Positions 18,016 through 25,681 of a stretch of 64,000 nucleotides of DNA are shown here, piece by piece. The notes beneath the pieces were generated by a model. The model searched no databases, had not been told where the DNA came from, and was given only the letters and a program-made list of their open reading frames with translations. Numbering within the stretch: the stretch's first letter is position 1; each line of letters opens with the position of its first letter. The position numbers were made by a program, and so were the translations under genes. Location: assembly GCF_900142785.1 (NCBI RefSeq), contig NZ_FRCD01000005.1, positions 178,610 through 242,609 of the forward strand. Reading direction: 5' to 3'. This DNA is from Chryseobacterium carnipullorum. GTDB lineage: Bacteria; Bacteroidota; Bacteroidia; Flavobacteriales; Weeksellaceae.

Positions 18016-18510
18016 ATGAAAATCGGAGACAAAGTTTCTGTAGTAGATGAGGATTTAAGCGGAGTCATTACTTCTGTGAAAGGCAATATTGTTGTTTTCA
18101 AAGATGAGTATGGGTTTACGCATCAGTACCCGAAAGAGAAGCTGGTTCCTAAAGATGCTGATCTCTATGAAAATATTCGGATCATTAAAAAAGCGGAACC
18201 CCAAAAAGTGGTTTCCAAAAAGCACCAGAAAAATCACATGGTCCTGGATCTGCATTTTCATCATCTGGTTAAAAACCCAAGCGATTATGACAGTTTCGAA
18301 AGACTCTTTATGCAAAAGGCAAAACTGATGGAAGTTCTGAACTTCTGCAGAAAACATCATTTGAAAAGGCTGGAGATCGTTCACGGGATTGGTGACGGTA
18401 TATTGCAGAGGATGGTTATGGATGTTTTGGAAAGCCAGTCAGATATCGATTTTTACAATAAAGAAATACTTCATCATCAATCAGGTGCCGTTATGATAGA
18501 ATTTCACTAA
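18016..18510 (+). CDS. Smr domain protein
   Basis: A 164-residue protein. The N-terminal 50 residues form a small KOW/SH3-like beta module (MKIGDKVSVVDEDLSGVI). The C-terminal half is an Smr (MutS2-type) domain with LDLHFHHL near 77-84 and EIVHGIGDGIL, the conserved LDLH and HGxG motifs. Smr domains cut branched DNA or RNA. I use the ATG at 18016; the longer frame from 17953 overlaps the upstream gene without any sign of conservation. Confidence 0.88.
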   Translation: MKIGDKVSVVDEDLSGVITSVKGNIVVFKDEYGFTHQYPKEKLVPKDADLYENIRIIKKAEPQKVVSKKHQKNHMVLDLHFHHLVKNPSDYDSFERLFMQKAKLMEVLNFCRKHHLKRLEIVHGIGDGILQRMVMDVLESQSDIDFYNKEILHHQSGAVMIEFH

Positions 18511-18515
18511 ATTTG
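18508..18515 (+). promoter_or_regulatory. -7 element of the DUF3822 gene (TAAATTTG)
   Basis: Perfect TAnnTTTG that shares its TAA with the stop codon of the Smr gene, 13 bp before the next ATG. It could give the downstream genes an internal promoter. Confidence 0.5.
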
Positions 18516-18528
18516 CCTCAATTGAAAT

Positions 18529-19245
18529 ATGAACGTACTTAATTTACTTTTTACCAAAGACGGATTAATCTACCAGATCGCAAAAAACAAAAGCATTCTG
18601 GAGGAAAAGTCTTATTTCGTTACCGAAGAAACACCAGAAAATTTAATTGAGGATAAACTTGATGAAATTTTACTGAAACAAAGGTTTGAAGAGATCCATG
18701 TGATTTCTGCGCTGAATCATTTTACGCTGATGCCTGAAGGATTTTCAGAACATGATGCAGGATTTGAACTGATTGCTTTTAATGCTCCGGCAGACAGAGA
18801 AAAAGAAGAACTCATGCTTTCTGTCAACAAAAGATTCGGTGTACAGTTTTATTACACGTTCCCTAAAAACTTTTATAAGAAAATAAAAGAACTGGCCGTT
18901 CCCGTTCATTTTAATTTTTCTGGAGAAAAGTTTTTAAATTCTATTAATAATAAAAACAATAAAGAAATCCATATCAATCTTTATCATAACCAGTGTGAGT
19001 TTTTTGCCATTGATAACAAGAAGGTGATTTTATATAACAACCTGGATGTGAATTCTGAAGTAGATTTCCTTTATTTCGTAATGTTTACGTTAAGCAAAAT
19101 AGGTTTCGGAATTAATGAAACCAGCTTTTATGCTTATGGTGAAACGACAGAAAATGAAACTTTTATTTCTGAGCTTCAGAAATTCGTTAAAAATATGAGG
19201 ATTGTCTTTGACAACATTCCCAATAAGAATTTTATACTTAATTAG
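18529..19245 (+). CDS. DUF3822 family protein
   Basis: A 238-residue cytoplasmic protein of a Bacteroidota family that is often found next to rsmD, as here. The layout suggests an actin-like/ASKHA-type fold with two alternating beta-alpha halves, for example LLFTKDGLIYQIA at the start and IHINLYHNQCEFFAID in the middle, but no catalytic motif stands out. Function unknown. It is followed by rsmD after 83 bp. Confidence 0.8.
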   Translation: MNVLNLLFTKDGLIYQIAKNKSILEEKSYFVTEETPENLIEDKLDEILLKQRFEEIHVISALNHFTLMPEGFSEHDAGFELIAFNAPADREKEELMLSVNKRFGVQFYYTFPKNFYKKIKELAVPVHFNFSGEKFLNSINNKNNKEIHINLYHNQCEFFAIDNKKVILYNNLDVNSEVDFLYFVMFTLSKIGFGINETSFYAYGETTENETFISELQKFVKNMRIVFDNIPNKNFILN

Positions 19246-19249
19246 GTTA

Positions 19250-19300
19250 CGGGCTGCAGGTAGCAGGAATAAGTTTCCAATTGCAACTACCTGCCGCCTG
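19250..19300. repeat. GC-rich imperfect inverted repeat
   Basis: Arms at 19250-19263 (containing GCAGGTAG) and 19287-19300 (containing CTACCTGC) pair over 14 bp with about two mismatches. The segment is richer in G+C than its surroundings and lies between the DUF3822 and rsmD genes. It could be a hairpin in the mRNA or a copy of a dispersed repeat; there is no T-run for a terminator. Confidence 0.55.
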
Positions 19301-19328
19301 TGATCTGCGATCTAACAACTAAATAAAT

Positions 19329-19901
19329 ATGTTCAGAATAATCTCAGGCAAGTGGAAAGCCAAAAAAATAGCCGCTCCTAAAAACTTTGATGTAAGACCT
19401 ACTACAGATTTTGCCAAGGAAGCGCTATTCAGCATCCTGGAAAACAAATATGATATGCAGTCGATTTCGGTACTTGACCTTTTTGCGGGCATCGGTTCTA
19501 TCACCTTTGAATTTGCTTCCAGAGGATGTCAGGATGTCACTTCAGTTGAACTGAACCCCAAACACACAAGCTTCATCAATGCTACAGCTTCAGATTTGGA
19601 TATGTCACAACAGATCAGTGTTCAGAGAGGCGATGTTTTTGACTGGCTTAAAAAATTCAGAAACAATAAAAGTTTTGAGATTGTATTTTCTGATGCTCCT
19701 TTCGAAATGGAGGAGAAGAAATATTATGAGTTGCTGTCTTTAGTTCTGAACAATAAATATCTTAAACAGAACGGCGTTCTGATTATAGAACATCAGAGCA
19801 GAATGAAACTTGAGCACCCGAATTTAACAGACACCCGAAAATACGGAAATGTAAGTTTCAGTTTTTTCGAAGCGAATAAAGAAGATAATCAGGAAATTTA
19901 A
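19329..19901 (+). CDS. rsmD: 16S rRNA (guanine(966)-N2)-methyltransferase
   Basis: A 190-residue Rossmann methyltransferase. Typical RsmD features are the N-terminal MFRIISGKWKAKKI, RPTTDFAKEALFSIL, motif I VLDLFAGIGSITFE and the catalytic motif IV, here DAPF (usually DPPF, so Pro to Ala at the second position). It methylates G966 of 16S rRNA during 30S assembly. Its stop overlaps the stop of the convergent HxlR gene by 4 bp. Confidence 0.92.
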   Translation: MFRIISGKWKAKKIAAPKNFDVRPTTDFAKEALFSILENKYDMQSISVLDLFAGIGSITFEFASRGCQDVTSVELNPKHTSFINATASDLDMSQQISVQRGDVFDWLKKFRNNKSFEIVFSDAPFEMEEKKYYELLSLVLNNKYLKQNGVLIIEHQSRMKLEHPNLTDTRKYGNVSFSFFEANKEDNQEI

Positions 19902-20248
19902 TTCCTGATTATTTTTTTTACGGAAAGATCGGGTGCAGCAATGCCCCAATTGGTAATCGCTTCCAGTACCGGCAGTAAAGTCTTTCCAAAATCGGTTAAG
20001 GTATATTCTACCATTAAAGGAGGTTTTTCTGTATAGACCTTTCTGTTGACGATATGATCTTCCTCAAGCTGTTTCAGCTGAAGGCTTAAGGTCCTTTCTG
20101 TAATCGTCGGAATTAGTTTTCTTAATTCGTTATATCTTTTAGCACCATCTATCAGGTGAAATAAAATAACTGCCTTCCACTTTCCTCCTATAAACTTCAT
20201 CGTTACGCTGGTACAGCAAGGATATTCTTTGTTATCTATTGTATACAT
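19898..20248 (-). CDS. HxlR family transcriptional regulator
   Basis: A 116-residue winged helix-turn-helix protein with the HxlR hallmarks: MKFIGGKWKAVILFHLIDGAKRYNELRKLIPTITERTLSLQLKQLEEDHIVNRKVY in pieces across residues 17-72, and a conserved-type Cys pair near the N-terminus (C11, C12) that in redox-sensing relatives forms disulfides. It is divergent from a nitroreductase gene across an 85-bp gap that contains a symmetric inverted repeat, so it most likely controls both itself and the nitroreductase. Confidence 0.92.
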   Translation of the reverse strand: MYTIDNKEYPCCTSVTMKFIGGKWKAVILFHLIDGAKRYNELRKLIPTITERTLSLQLKQLEEDHIVNRKVYTEKPPLMVEYTLTDFGKTLLPVLEAITNWGIAAPDLSVKKIIRN

Positions 20249-20252
20249 TTTA

Positions 20253-20324
20253 TACTATCATTTTTTACCGTTATTGCAAAGGTAATAAACTTAAATTACT
20301 TTTGTAACTATAAAAATGATAGTA
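20253..20324. promoter_or_regulatory. divergent operator-promoter region for HxlR regulator and nitroreductase
   Basis: Two perfect 13-bp arms, TACTATCATTTTT (20253-20265) and its reverse complement (20312-20324), flank both promoters. The plus-strand -7 box TACTTTTG is at 20297-20304 with TTG at 20274-20276, a 20-bp spacing that fits the Bacteroidota consensus. The minus-strand -7 box TACCTTTG is at 20284-20277. Each arm lies where its transcript would start, an ideal position for repression by the HxlR protein. Confidence 0.75.
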
Positions 20325-20333
20325 CAATAATTT

Positions 20334-20933
20334 ATGAACTTTTTACAACAAATGAAAAACAGGTATACTGTAAAAAAGTATAATCCTCAAGGCAAAATCA
20401 GTGCAGAACAGATTGCCGAACTGAAAGAAATCCTTAATTTAAGCCCGTCTTCAATTAACAGCCAGCCATGGAATTTTATTTTCATTAATACTCCTGACAT
20501 CAGAGAGCAACTGGCAGAAGCATCTTATTTTAATAAGGATAAAGTATTGGAAAGCAGCCATGTGATTGTATTCCAGGTCATGAAAAATCCGGAAGAATTT
20601 GAAAAACAGATCGAAGAAAATCTTCCTGAAGGTTCCGTTAATTATTACAGAACCATGGTAAAACCTAATGGTGACGCTGCGATCCGTTCATGGATGGGGC
20701 ATCAGGTATATCTTTCGCTGGGTGTTCTTCTTTCTGCTTGTGCTGCAATGGGAATTGACTCTACTCCCATGGAAGGAATTGAGACCGATAAATATGATGC
20801 AATTCTGAAAAACGATTCTTACGAAACACTTTTCGCCGTTGCGATCGGAAAAAGAGCTGACAACGACAGTAACCATCCGGAAGTCACTCCCAAAAGAAGA
20901 CTGAAAAGTGAAATGGTGATTTTAGAGTCTTAA
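20334..20933 (+). CDS. NAD(P)H-dependent nitroreductase family oxidoreductase
   Basis: A 199-residue FMN-dependent nitroreductase. It has the N-terminal R-x-T/S-V-K-K motif (MKNRYTVKKY), the FMN-binding LSPSSINSQPWNF at about 35-47 and the C-terminal AIGKRADND region; overall it resembles NfsB/YfkO-type proteins that reduce quinones and nitro compounds by two electrons. Under the control region shared with the divergent HxlR gene, expression probably answers to quinones or other electrophiles (inference). Confidence 0.9.
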   Translation: MNFLQQMKNRYTVKKYNPQGKISAEQIAELKEILNLSPSSINSQPWNFIFINTPDIREQLAEASYFNKDKVLESSHVIVFQVMKNPEEFEKQIEENLPEGSVNYYRTMVKPNGDAAIRSWMGHQVYLSLGVLLSACAAMGIDSTPMEGIETDKYDAILKNDSYETLFAVAIGKRADNDSNHPEVTPKRRLKSEMVILES

Positions 20934-20958
20934 TAGCTCTGTTCTTTAGCCGTAAAAT

Positions 20959-20986
20959 AAAAGCTGTTTCTCTGGAAACAGCTTTT
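20959..20986. terminator. bidirectional terminator between nitroreductase gene and murI
   Basis: Twelve-base arms AAAAGCTGTTTC (20959-20970) and GAAACAGCTTTT (20975-20986) with a 4-base loop between convergent genes. Confidence 0.85.
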
Positions 20987-20989
20987 GTA

Positions 20990-21820
20990 TTATAATACTT
21001 TCAATTCTAAATCGATGGTCTTTCCGAAGAATTTTTTAGAGATCTTCTCAAAGTTTTTCGTCAGATCCGAAAGATAAAAATGATAATTGGGTTTTGGATT
21101 ATTATCATTCAGAAGATGATATTTATCCAGAATGATCTTCAGGTGATTGGCCACAATGTTGGGGGAATCAATCACGCGGACTCTGTTTCCATAATATTGT
21201 TTGATTTCATCAATCAATAAAGGGTAATGAGTACATCCCAGGATCAGGGTTTCAATGTTTTTCAGCTTGTTATTGCTTAGATAATTATAAATGATGGCAT
21301 GCGTGATCGGATGGTTCTTGAATCCTTCTTCAATAGCAGGAACCAGTAGCGGAGTAGCAAGCTCATCTACTTTGATCCATTTATTTTGTTTCCTGATGCT
21401 TTTTTTATACAACCCTGAATTGACAGTTGCTTTCGTCGCAATCACCCCAACATTATTGTGAATTTCATAAGCTACTTTCTCAGCAACGGGATTAATAACA
21501 TCGATAACCGGAACTTTTCCATCCACAGACTGCATCACCTCGTTCAAGGCATTGGCTGTAGCCGTATTGCAGGCAATAACAATAGCTTTGCAGTTTTGCT
21601 GAAGCAGAAAATTGGTGATCTTGGTGGAATATTCTATAATCGCATCTTTCGACTTTTCACCATAAGGAAGGTGCTTGGTATCACCGAAATAGATCAGATC
21701 TTCGTGTGGAAGGAGTCTTTTGATCTCTTTGGCTACGGTAAGTCCTCCCACCCCACTATCGAAAATACCGATAGGTTGGCTTGGTGAAAGATGTGAATAG
21801 TCTTGTTTTTTAGTTTTCAA
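20990..21820 (-). CDS. murI: glutamate racemase
   Basis: Makes D-glutamate for peptidoglycan. Catalytic cysteines are in ACNTATA and GCTHYPLL; the N-terminal IGIFDSGVGGLTV and the GDTKHLPYG motif are intact. I choose a TTG start at 21820 (MKTKKQDYSHLS, about 276 residues) because the more upstream TTG at 21841 lies within a -7 promoter box. Stands next to muiA on the same strand. Confidence 0.93.
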   Translation of the reverse strand: MKTKKQDYSHLSPSQPIGIFDSGVGGLTVAKEIKRLLPHEDLIYFGDTKHLPYGEKSKDAIIEYSTKITNFLLQQNCKAIVIACNTATANALNEVMQSVDGKVPVIDVINPVAEKVAYEIHNNVGVIATKATVNSGLYKKSIRKQNKWIKVDELATPLLVPAIEEGFKNHPITHAIIYNYLSNNKLKNIETLILGCTHYPLLIDEIKQYYGNRVRVIDSPNIVANHLKIILDKYHLLNDNNPKPNYHFYLSDLTKNFEKISKKFFGKTIDLELKVL

Positions 21821-21838
21821 GTGAGCTGAAATTTTATA

Positions 21839-21846
21839 CAAAAATA
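21839..21846 (-). promoter_or_regulatory. -7 element of murI (TATTTTTG)
   Basis: Perfect TAnnTTTG on the minus strand, 18 bp before the proposed TTG start, located just beyond the stop codon of muiA. Confidence 0.55.
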
Positions 21847-21862
21847 GTGAATAATCGTCTAT

Positions 21863-23452
21863 TTAATTAAGATTGCTGATTGAAAAATCTTTCGGGTATC
21901 TTACTTTATAGCTTACCCTGAATTTTTTTGTTTCAGATGATGAAATTTTAACGTTCCACAGTAAAAATCCTTTCTCTTTATCCAGGTCTGCGTTATCACT
22001 TTGAAGAAGTTCAATCTTTACAGATTCATCCTTACTCAAAGGAATCTGATCCCGGATCTCAATATTGATAGCCTCTTTTTTATTATTTCGGATAACAAGA
22101 TCGTAAGCAATTGTTTTTTCCTGATAGGAAGAGAATAATTTTTCGCTTGCCTTATCATTTACCATTTCTTTACGGATACTAATCTTCTTGTCATCACCAA
22201 GGGTAATGCTCATTTTATCATTTGTCTGATTGGGATTAATTCTTGTTTCACCTACATACATATTTTCAAAAATCACACTGGCACCACCTGAAATCAGATT
22301 GTACTTATTAAAATCTTTAATATCTGCGACCAAATAGGTCGTAGTATTGTATTTTGGAACAGTATAATATTTATATTCCGCCGGAAGTTTTATTTGTTTT
22401 AGGTTGATAAAATGATCTTCATTGTTTGATAAAATATCATAAGGAATATCAGTATCAAAACTTACATTTAACTGATTTTCATTGATTTTAACGCCATAGC
22501 CTACCATGACAACTTCCTCAATATTCTGCGATCGCATAGTATCTTTTTTGCTGGAATAACTATAGGTTTCTCTTTCTTCATTCTTGTAAGAATTCAAAAA
22601 CCACGGGTTCATAGTTGGAGCCTCATTATTTCTTGAAGACCTTGCATTGATCAGCGAAAGCTTTACTCCTTTCCAGTCAAGTCCGGTATCCTGCCTTACC
22701 TTTGCTTTAAAAGTCACATCTAAAGGCTCAGTCAATTTATTGCCTTTCACTTCATAAAACGGTTCCCAAAAAACATTCTCCGCCAAATACCCCAGATCCA
22801 TTTTTGCATTTCCTCCCGCACCACTTACAATTCTCAAAACAAGAACGCCATCAGAAAAAGTTTCTTCAGCTTCTGTGTTGGCTTTCAGCCGACTTCTCAA
22901 AGTCTCAAGTTTCAGAATGGTTTGTGTATATTTTTTATTGATATCAAGCTGTGCTATGCTTATTTCGTTTCTTTTGATCTTATAATATTCGGTAAGTTGC
23001 ATCAGTTGGGCTACGGTGGAGGTATTGCTCCCCACCAACAGTCCCTGGTTTTTGTCTAACAGTTCCAATGTCTTTTCATTCGTCTGTCGCTCAATATTGA
23101 TTTTCGTGCTGAGATTTTCTAAGATAGCAATGCTGTCTTTAATTCTTTTCCCATTAGGATTATTATTCTCAAAATAATTCGAATTGTAGCTGCTTCTGTA
23201 TTGTGCAGAAAGGATAGAAATATCTTTATTATTTGTATTAATCTGTATCGATTTTTCCACAATCTCATCTGAAATATTAGTTATAACAACCTCTGACGTT
23301 CCTGAAGGAAGTGAAACGCTCACCGAATTCTGTAGTTCAGCAGAAGATCTGTACACATTCACAGCATTAACTTTTGCTTTTGTAAAAATCGGTTTTTGGG
23401 AAAAATAGAAAGCACTAAAAAAAAGAAAAAATAATAGTAAGTTTTTTCTCAT
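21863..23452 (-). CDS. MuiA-like DUF4139 domain protein
   Basis: A 529-residue secreted protein with a signal peptide (about 1-18). It has an N-terminal DUF4140-like beta segment (VNAVNVYRSSAELQNSVSVSLPSG), a central coiled coil (about 80-190) and a C-terminal DUF4139 beta domain (about 215-525) with LGYLAENVFWEPFYEV. Relatives are annotated as mucoidy inhibitor A. An inserted stretch near 300-315 contains VVMVGYGV, a motif seen in SusC-type TonB plug regions, which is odd here. Biochemical function unknown. Confidence 0.85.
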   Translation of the reverse strand: MRKNLLLFFLFFSAFYFSQKPIFTKAKVNAVNVYRSSAELQNSVSVSLPSGTSEVVITNISDEIVEKSIQINTNNKDISILSAQYRSSYNSNYFENNNPNGKRIKDSIAILENLSTKINIERQTNEKTLELLDKNQGLLVGSNTSTVAQLMQLTEYYKIKRNEISIAQLDINKKYTQTILKLETLRSRLKANTEAEETFSDGVLVLRIVSGAGGNAKMDLGYLAENVFWEPFYEVKGNKLTEPLDVTFKAKVRQDTGLDWKGVKLSLINARSSRNNEAPTMNPWFLNSYKNEERETYSYSSKKDTMRSQNIEEVVMVGYGVKINENQLNVSFDTDIPYDILSNNEDHFINLKQIKLPAEYKYYTVPKYNTTTYLVADIKDFNKYNLISGGASVIFENMYVGETRINPNQTNDKMSITLGDDKKISIRKEMVNDKASEKLFSSYQEKTIAYDLVIRNNKKEAINIEIRDQIPLSKDESVKIELLQSDNADLDKEKGFLLWNVKISSSETKKFRVSYKVRYPKDFSISNLN

Positions 23453-23503
23453 GGTTGATCATTTTTTATTTAAAGTATACTTTCAAATATACATTAATAA
23501 ACG

Positions 23504-24628
23504 TTATACCAAAAATAAATCAGAAGCAATTCCATCCGCCATGAACCAATGTTTTTCGGGAATTTTAAGATGATTATTTTCAATCACCAGAATGCCTTCT
23601 TCAATTTTCGTCTGTATTTCATGCTGGAAATGCTCATAGGTCCGGACATCGAATTTACTCTTCAGACTTTCAATATCTACTCCCCAAATCGTTCGAAGAC
23701 CGATCATAATCATTTCATTGAACTGATCGTTTTGCGAAAGGATCTCTTCTTCTTTGGCAAGTATTCCGGTATGAAGTTTTTTAATATACTGCTGGTTGTT
23801 CGCAACATTCCAGCTTCTAACATCAAAGCCGTTGTATGAATGGGCGGAAGGTCCTATTCCCAGATACTCTTTATATTTCCAATACGCAGAATTATGTCTT
23901 GAATAAAAACCTGGTTTTGCAAAATTGGAGACTTCATAATGGTCAAATCCGTTGTCTTTCAGAAAATCCGAGAGATAATAGAATTCTTTATTCTGTTCTT
24001 CTTCACGGGGACTGGCCACTTTACCTTTCGCGATCCAGCTTTCCAAAGCTGTTTTCGGTTCAACAGTCAATGCATAAGATGAAATATGAGGTACTTCCAG
24101 GGCAATAGTTTTGTTTAAATTCTCTTTCCAGATCTCCAGATTGGAGGTCGGCGAACCATAAATCAAGTCGATACTTAAGTTTTCGAACCCAAAATCCTGG
24201 GCTCTTTTGATGGAACCTTCTGCTTCGGAAGCATTATGGGCACGGTTCATCAATTTTAAATCCTCATTAAAAAAGCTCTGGGTACCAATCGACAGTCTGT
24301 TAACAGGAGATTTCGAAAGCTGTTGTAAGAAATTTTTGTCCAGATCATCAGGATTGGCTTCTAAAGTGACTTCAATATCACGGTCAAAACTGAAATACTT
24401 CAGTACTTCATCGATCATTGAAGTGATTTCGTCTGCCGAAAGTATGGAAGGAGTTCCTCCTCCAAAATATAGTGATTGTAAACTTTTGTTCTCTAATTCG
24501 TTTTTCCGGAGCCTGATTTCAGTCTTCATGGCACTGATCATTTCATCTTTAAAGTTCAAAGATGTAGAAAAGTGAAAATTACAATAGCTGCATTTTTGCT
24601 TGCAAAAGGGAATGTGAATGTATATCAT
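23504..24628 (-). CDS. hemW: radical SAM heme chaperone HemW
   Basis: A 374-residue radical SAM protein. Starting at 24628 it begins MIYIHIPFCKQKCSYCNF with the CxxxCxxC cluster ligands. FGGGTPSIL and NRLSIGTQSF follow, and the C-terminal HemN-like domain is present. HemW differs from true coproporphyrinogen dehydrogenase HemN by lacking its N-terminal extension, as here; HemW inserts heme into respiratory proteins. The longer frame to 24658 runs through a terminator hairpin and is rejected. Confidence 0.9.
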   Translation of the reverse strand: MIYIHIPFCKQKCSYCNFHFSTSLNFKDEMISAMKTEIRLRKNELENKSLQSLYFGGGTPSILSADEITSMIDEVLKYFSFDRDIEVTLEANPDDLDKNFLQQLSKSPVNRLSIGTQSFFNEDLKLMNRAHNASEAEGSIKRAQDFGFENLSIDLIYGSPTSNLEIWKENLNKTIALEVPHISSYALTVEPKTALESWIAKGKVASPREEEQNKEFYYLSDFLKDNGFDHYEVSNFAKPGFYSRHNSAYWKYKEYLGIGPSAHSYNGFDVRSWNVANNQQYIKKLHTGILAKEEEILSQNDQFNEMIMIGLRTIWGVDIESLKSKFDVRTYEHFQHEIQTKIEEGILVIENNHLKIPEKHWFMADGIASDLFLV

Positions 24629-24655
24629 AAAAAAAGCTCTGAAAATTTCAGAGCT
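24629..24655 (-). terminator. terminator hairpin abutting the hemW start codon
   Basis: Minus-strand hairpin with 10-bp perfect arms (AGCTCTGAAA and TTTCAGAGCT, 24635-24655) followed by seven T residues that end directly at the hemW ATG. It sits downstream of the porP stop codon and probably ends that transcript, yet it also falls in the hemW leader. Confidence 0.8.
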
Positions 24656-24663
24656 CAAATTTA
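24656..24663 (-). promoter_or_regulatory. -7-like element upstream of hemW (TAAATTTG)
   Basis: Perfect TAnnTTTG directly upstream of the hairpin. A transcript from here would run into the terminator before reaching hemW, so either it is chance or it forms an attenuated leader. Confidence 0.4.
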
Positions 24664-24679
24664 TTTAAATTAAATCAGA

Positions 24680-25630
24680 TTAATATCTATATCCTCTATG
24701 ATTAATAAAGTTATCAAAGTTATACCCTAAGCTCAGCATAAAGCTGTTTCCACCATAAGTCTGGATATCAGACATTCCGATGTTATAAGTTGCTCCGATC
24801 ATTAATTTATTAATTCTAACTTTAACTACCGGCGCCACCTGTAACTGCTGGCTGTCGAATCTGTTCTGTACCGTTCTGTAGCTTACACCGGCAGAGAATG
24901 AATTGATGTCATTAAAGAAAGTAGCCATTAGGTTATAGTCGATCATTCTTGTTGAATTGGTATTCAGGTTGATCAACGCTGATGGCGTTACAAAGATATT
25001 GTCAGCAAAATGCCAGTCATATCCTAAGTTTAAGAAGAATTTAATTGGTGAAGGCTCGATTCCGTTAACGATCGCCTTGTCATTACTTAGCGCAATATCG
25101 TTTACCGAAACCCCTGCAAAAATGTTTCTATACGTTGCAGCAGCACCAAAGTTGGCATAAGCCATAAAAATATTCCCTTCTTTTCCGATCAATAAAGGAT
25201 CGTAACCATCTTCAACATTCACTGAAGTATAGTCAAAGTTCATATTATAAAATGAAACACTAGTACCGAAAGAGAATTGGTCTTTTCTTTCTCCTTCACT
25301 GCTTAGTGGAATAAAGTATGAAGCTCCCGCTGTAATACCGCCTGCAGAAATAGGTCCATTACTGTCTCTAAAAATAGAGAGCCCTGCTCCTACTCTGTCG
25401 AAGATGTTCCCGTTAATTCCTATAGACTGCGTATTTGGAGAATCGCTAAACTTGTCAAATTGTTTGTGGTAATTAGCATTAAGCTGTACGTAATCTGTCT
25501 TACCGTACTGAGCTGGGTTGAACAGGAATTCACCATCCAAAAGATATTGCTGATAGTATGGTAGTGATTCTTGTGCTTTGTATGCATTTGACAAAAGAGC
25601 TAAACATACGATAGCATATAGTTTTCTCAT
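24680..25630 (-). CDS. PorP/SprF family T9SS outer-membrane protein
   Basis: A 316-residue outer-membrane protein with a signal peptide (MRKLYAIVCLALLSNAYKAQ). The start of the mature part, SLPYYQQYLLDGEFLFNPAQYG, is the typical PorP/SprF opening, followed by alternating amphipathic strands to a C-terminal YNFDNF-containing strand. PorP-like proteins attach secreted type B-signal proteins or assist gliding adhesins in the type IX secretion system. No adjacent adhesin gene with a type B signal was found, so its client is elsewhere. Confidence 0.88.
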   Translation of the reverse strand: MRKLYAIVCLALLSNAYKAQESLPYYQQYLLDGEFLFNPAQYGKTDYVQLNANYHKQFDKFSDSPNTQSIGINGNIFDRVGAGLSIFRDSNGPISAGGITAGASYFIPLSSEGERKDQFSFGTSVSFYNMNFDYTSVNVEDGYDPLLIGKEGNIFMAYANFGAAATYRNIFAGVSVNDIALSNDKAIVNGIEPSPIKFFLNLGYDWHFADNIFVTPSALINLNTNSTRMIDYNLMATFFNDINSFSAGVSYRTVQNRFDSQQLQVAPVVKVRINKLMIGATYNIGMSDIQTYGGNSFMLSLGYNFDNFINHRGYRY

Positions 25631-25653
25631 AACAAATCTTGATTTCAATTCAA

Positions 25654-25661
25654 CAAATATA
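25654..25661 (-). promoter_or_regulatory. -7 element of the porP-like gene (TATATTTG)
   Basis: Perfect TAnnTTTG on the minus strand 23 bp before the ATG at 25630; supports that start over a TTG at 25648. Confidence 0.55.
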
Positions 25662-25681
25662 AAAAAATTCTCAATATATTT

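Noticed and set aside
22480..22520. SusC-like VVMVGYGV motif in the MuiA-like protein as sign of a TonB transporter
   Set aside because: There is no plug domain, TonB box or barrel; the motif is an isolated short match within a DUF4139 protein.
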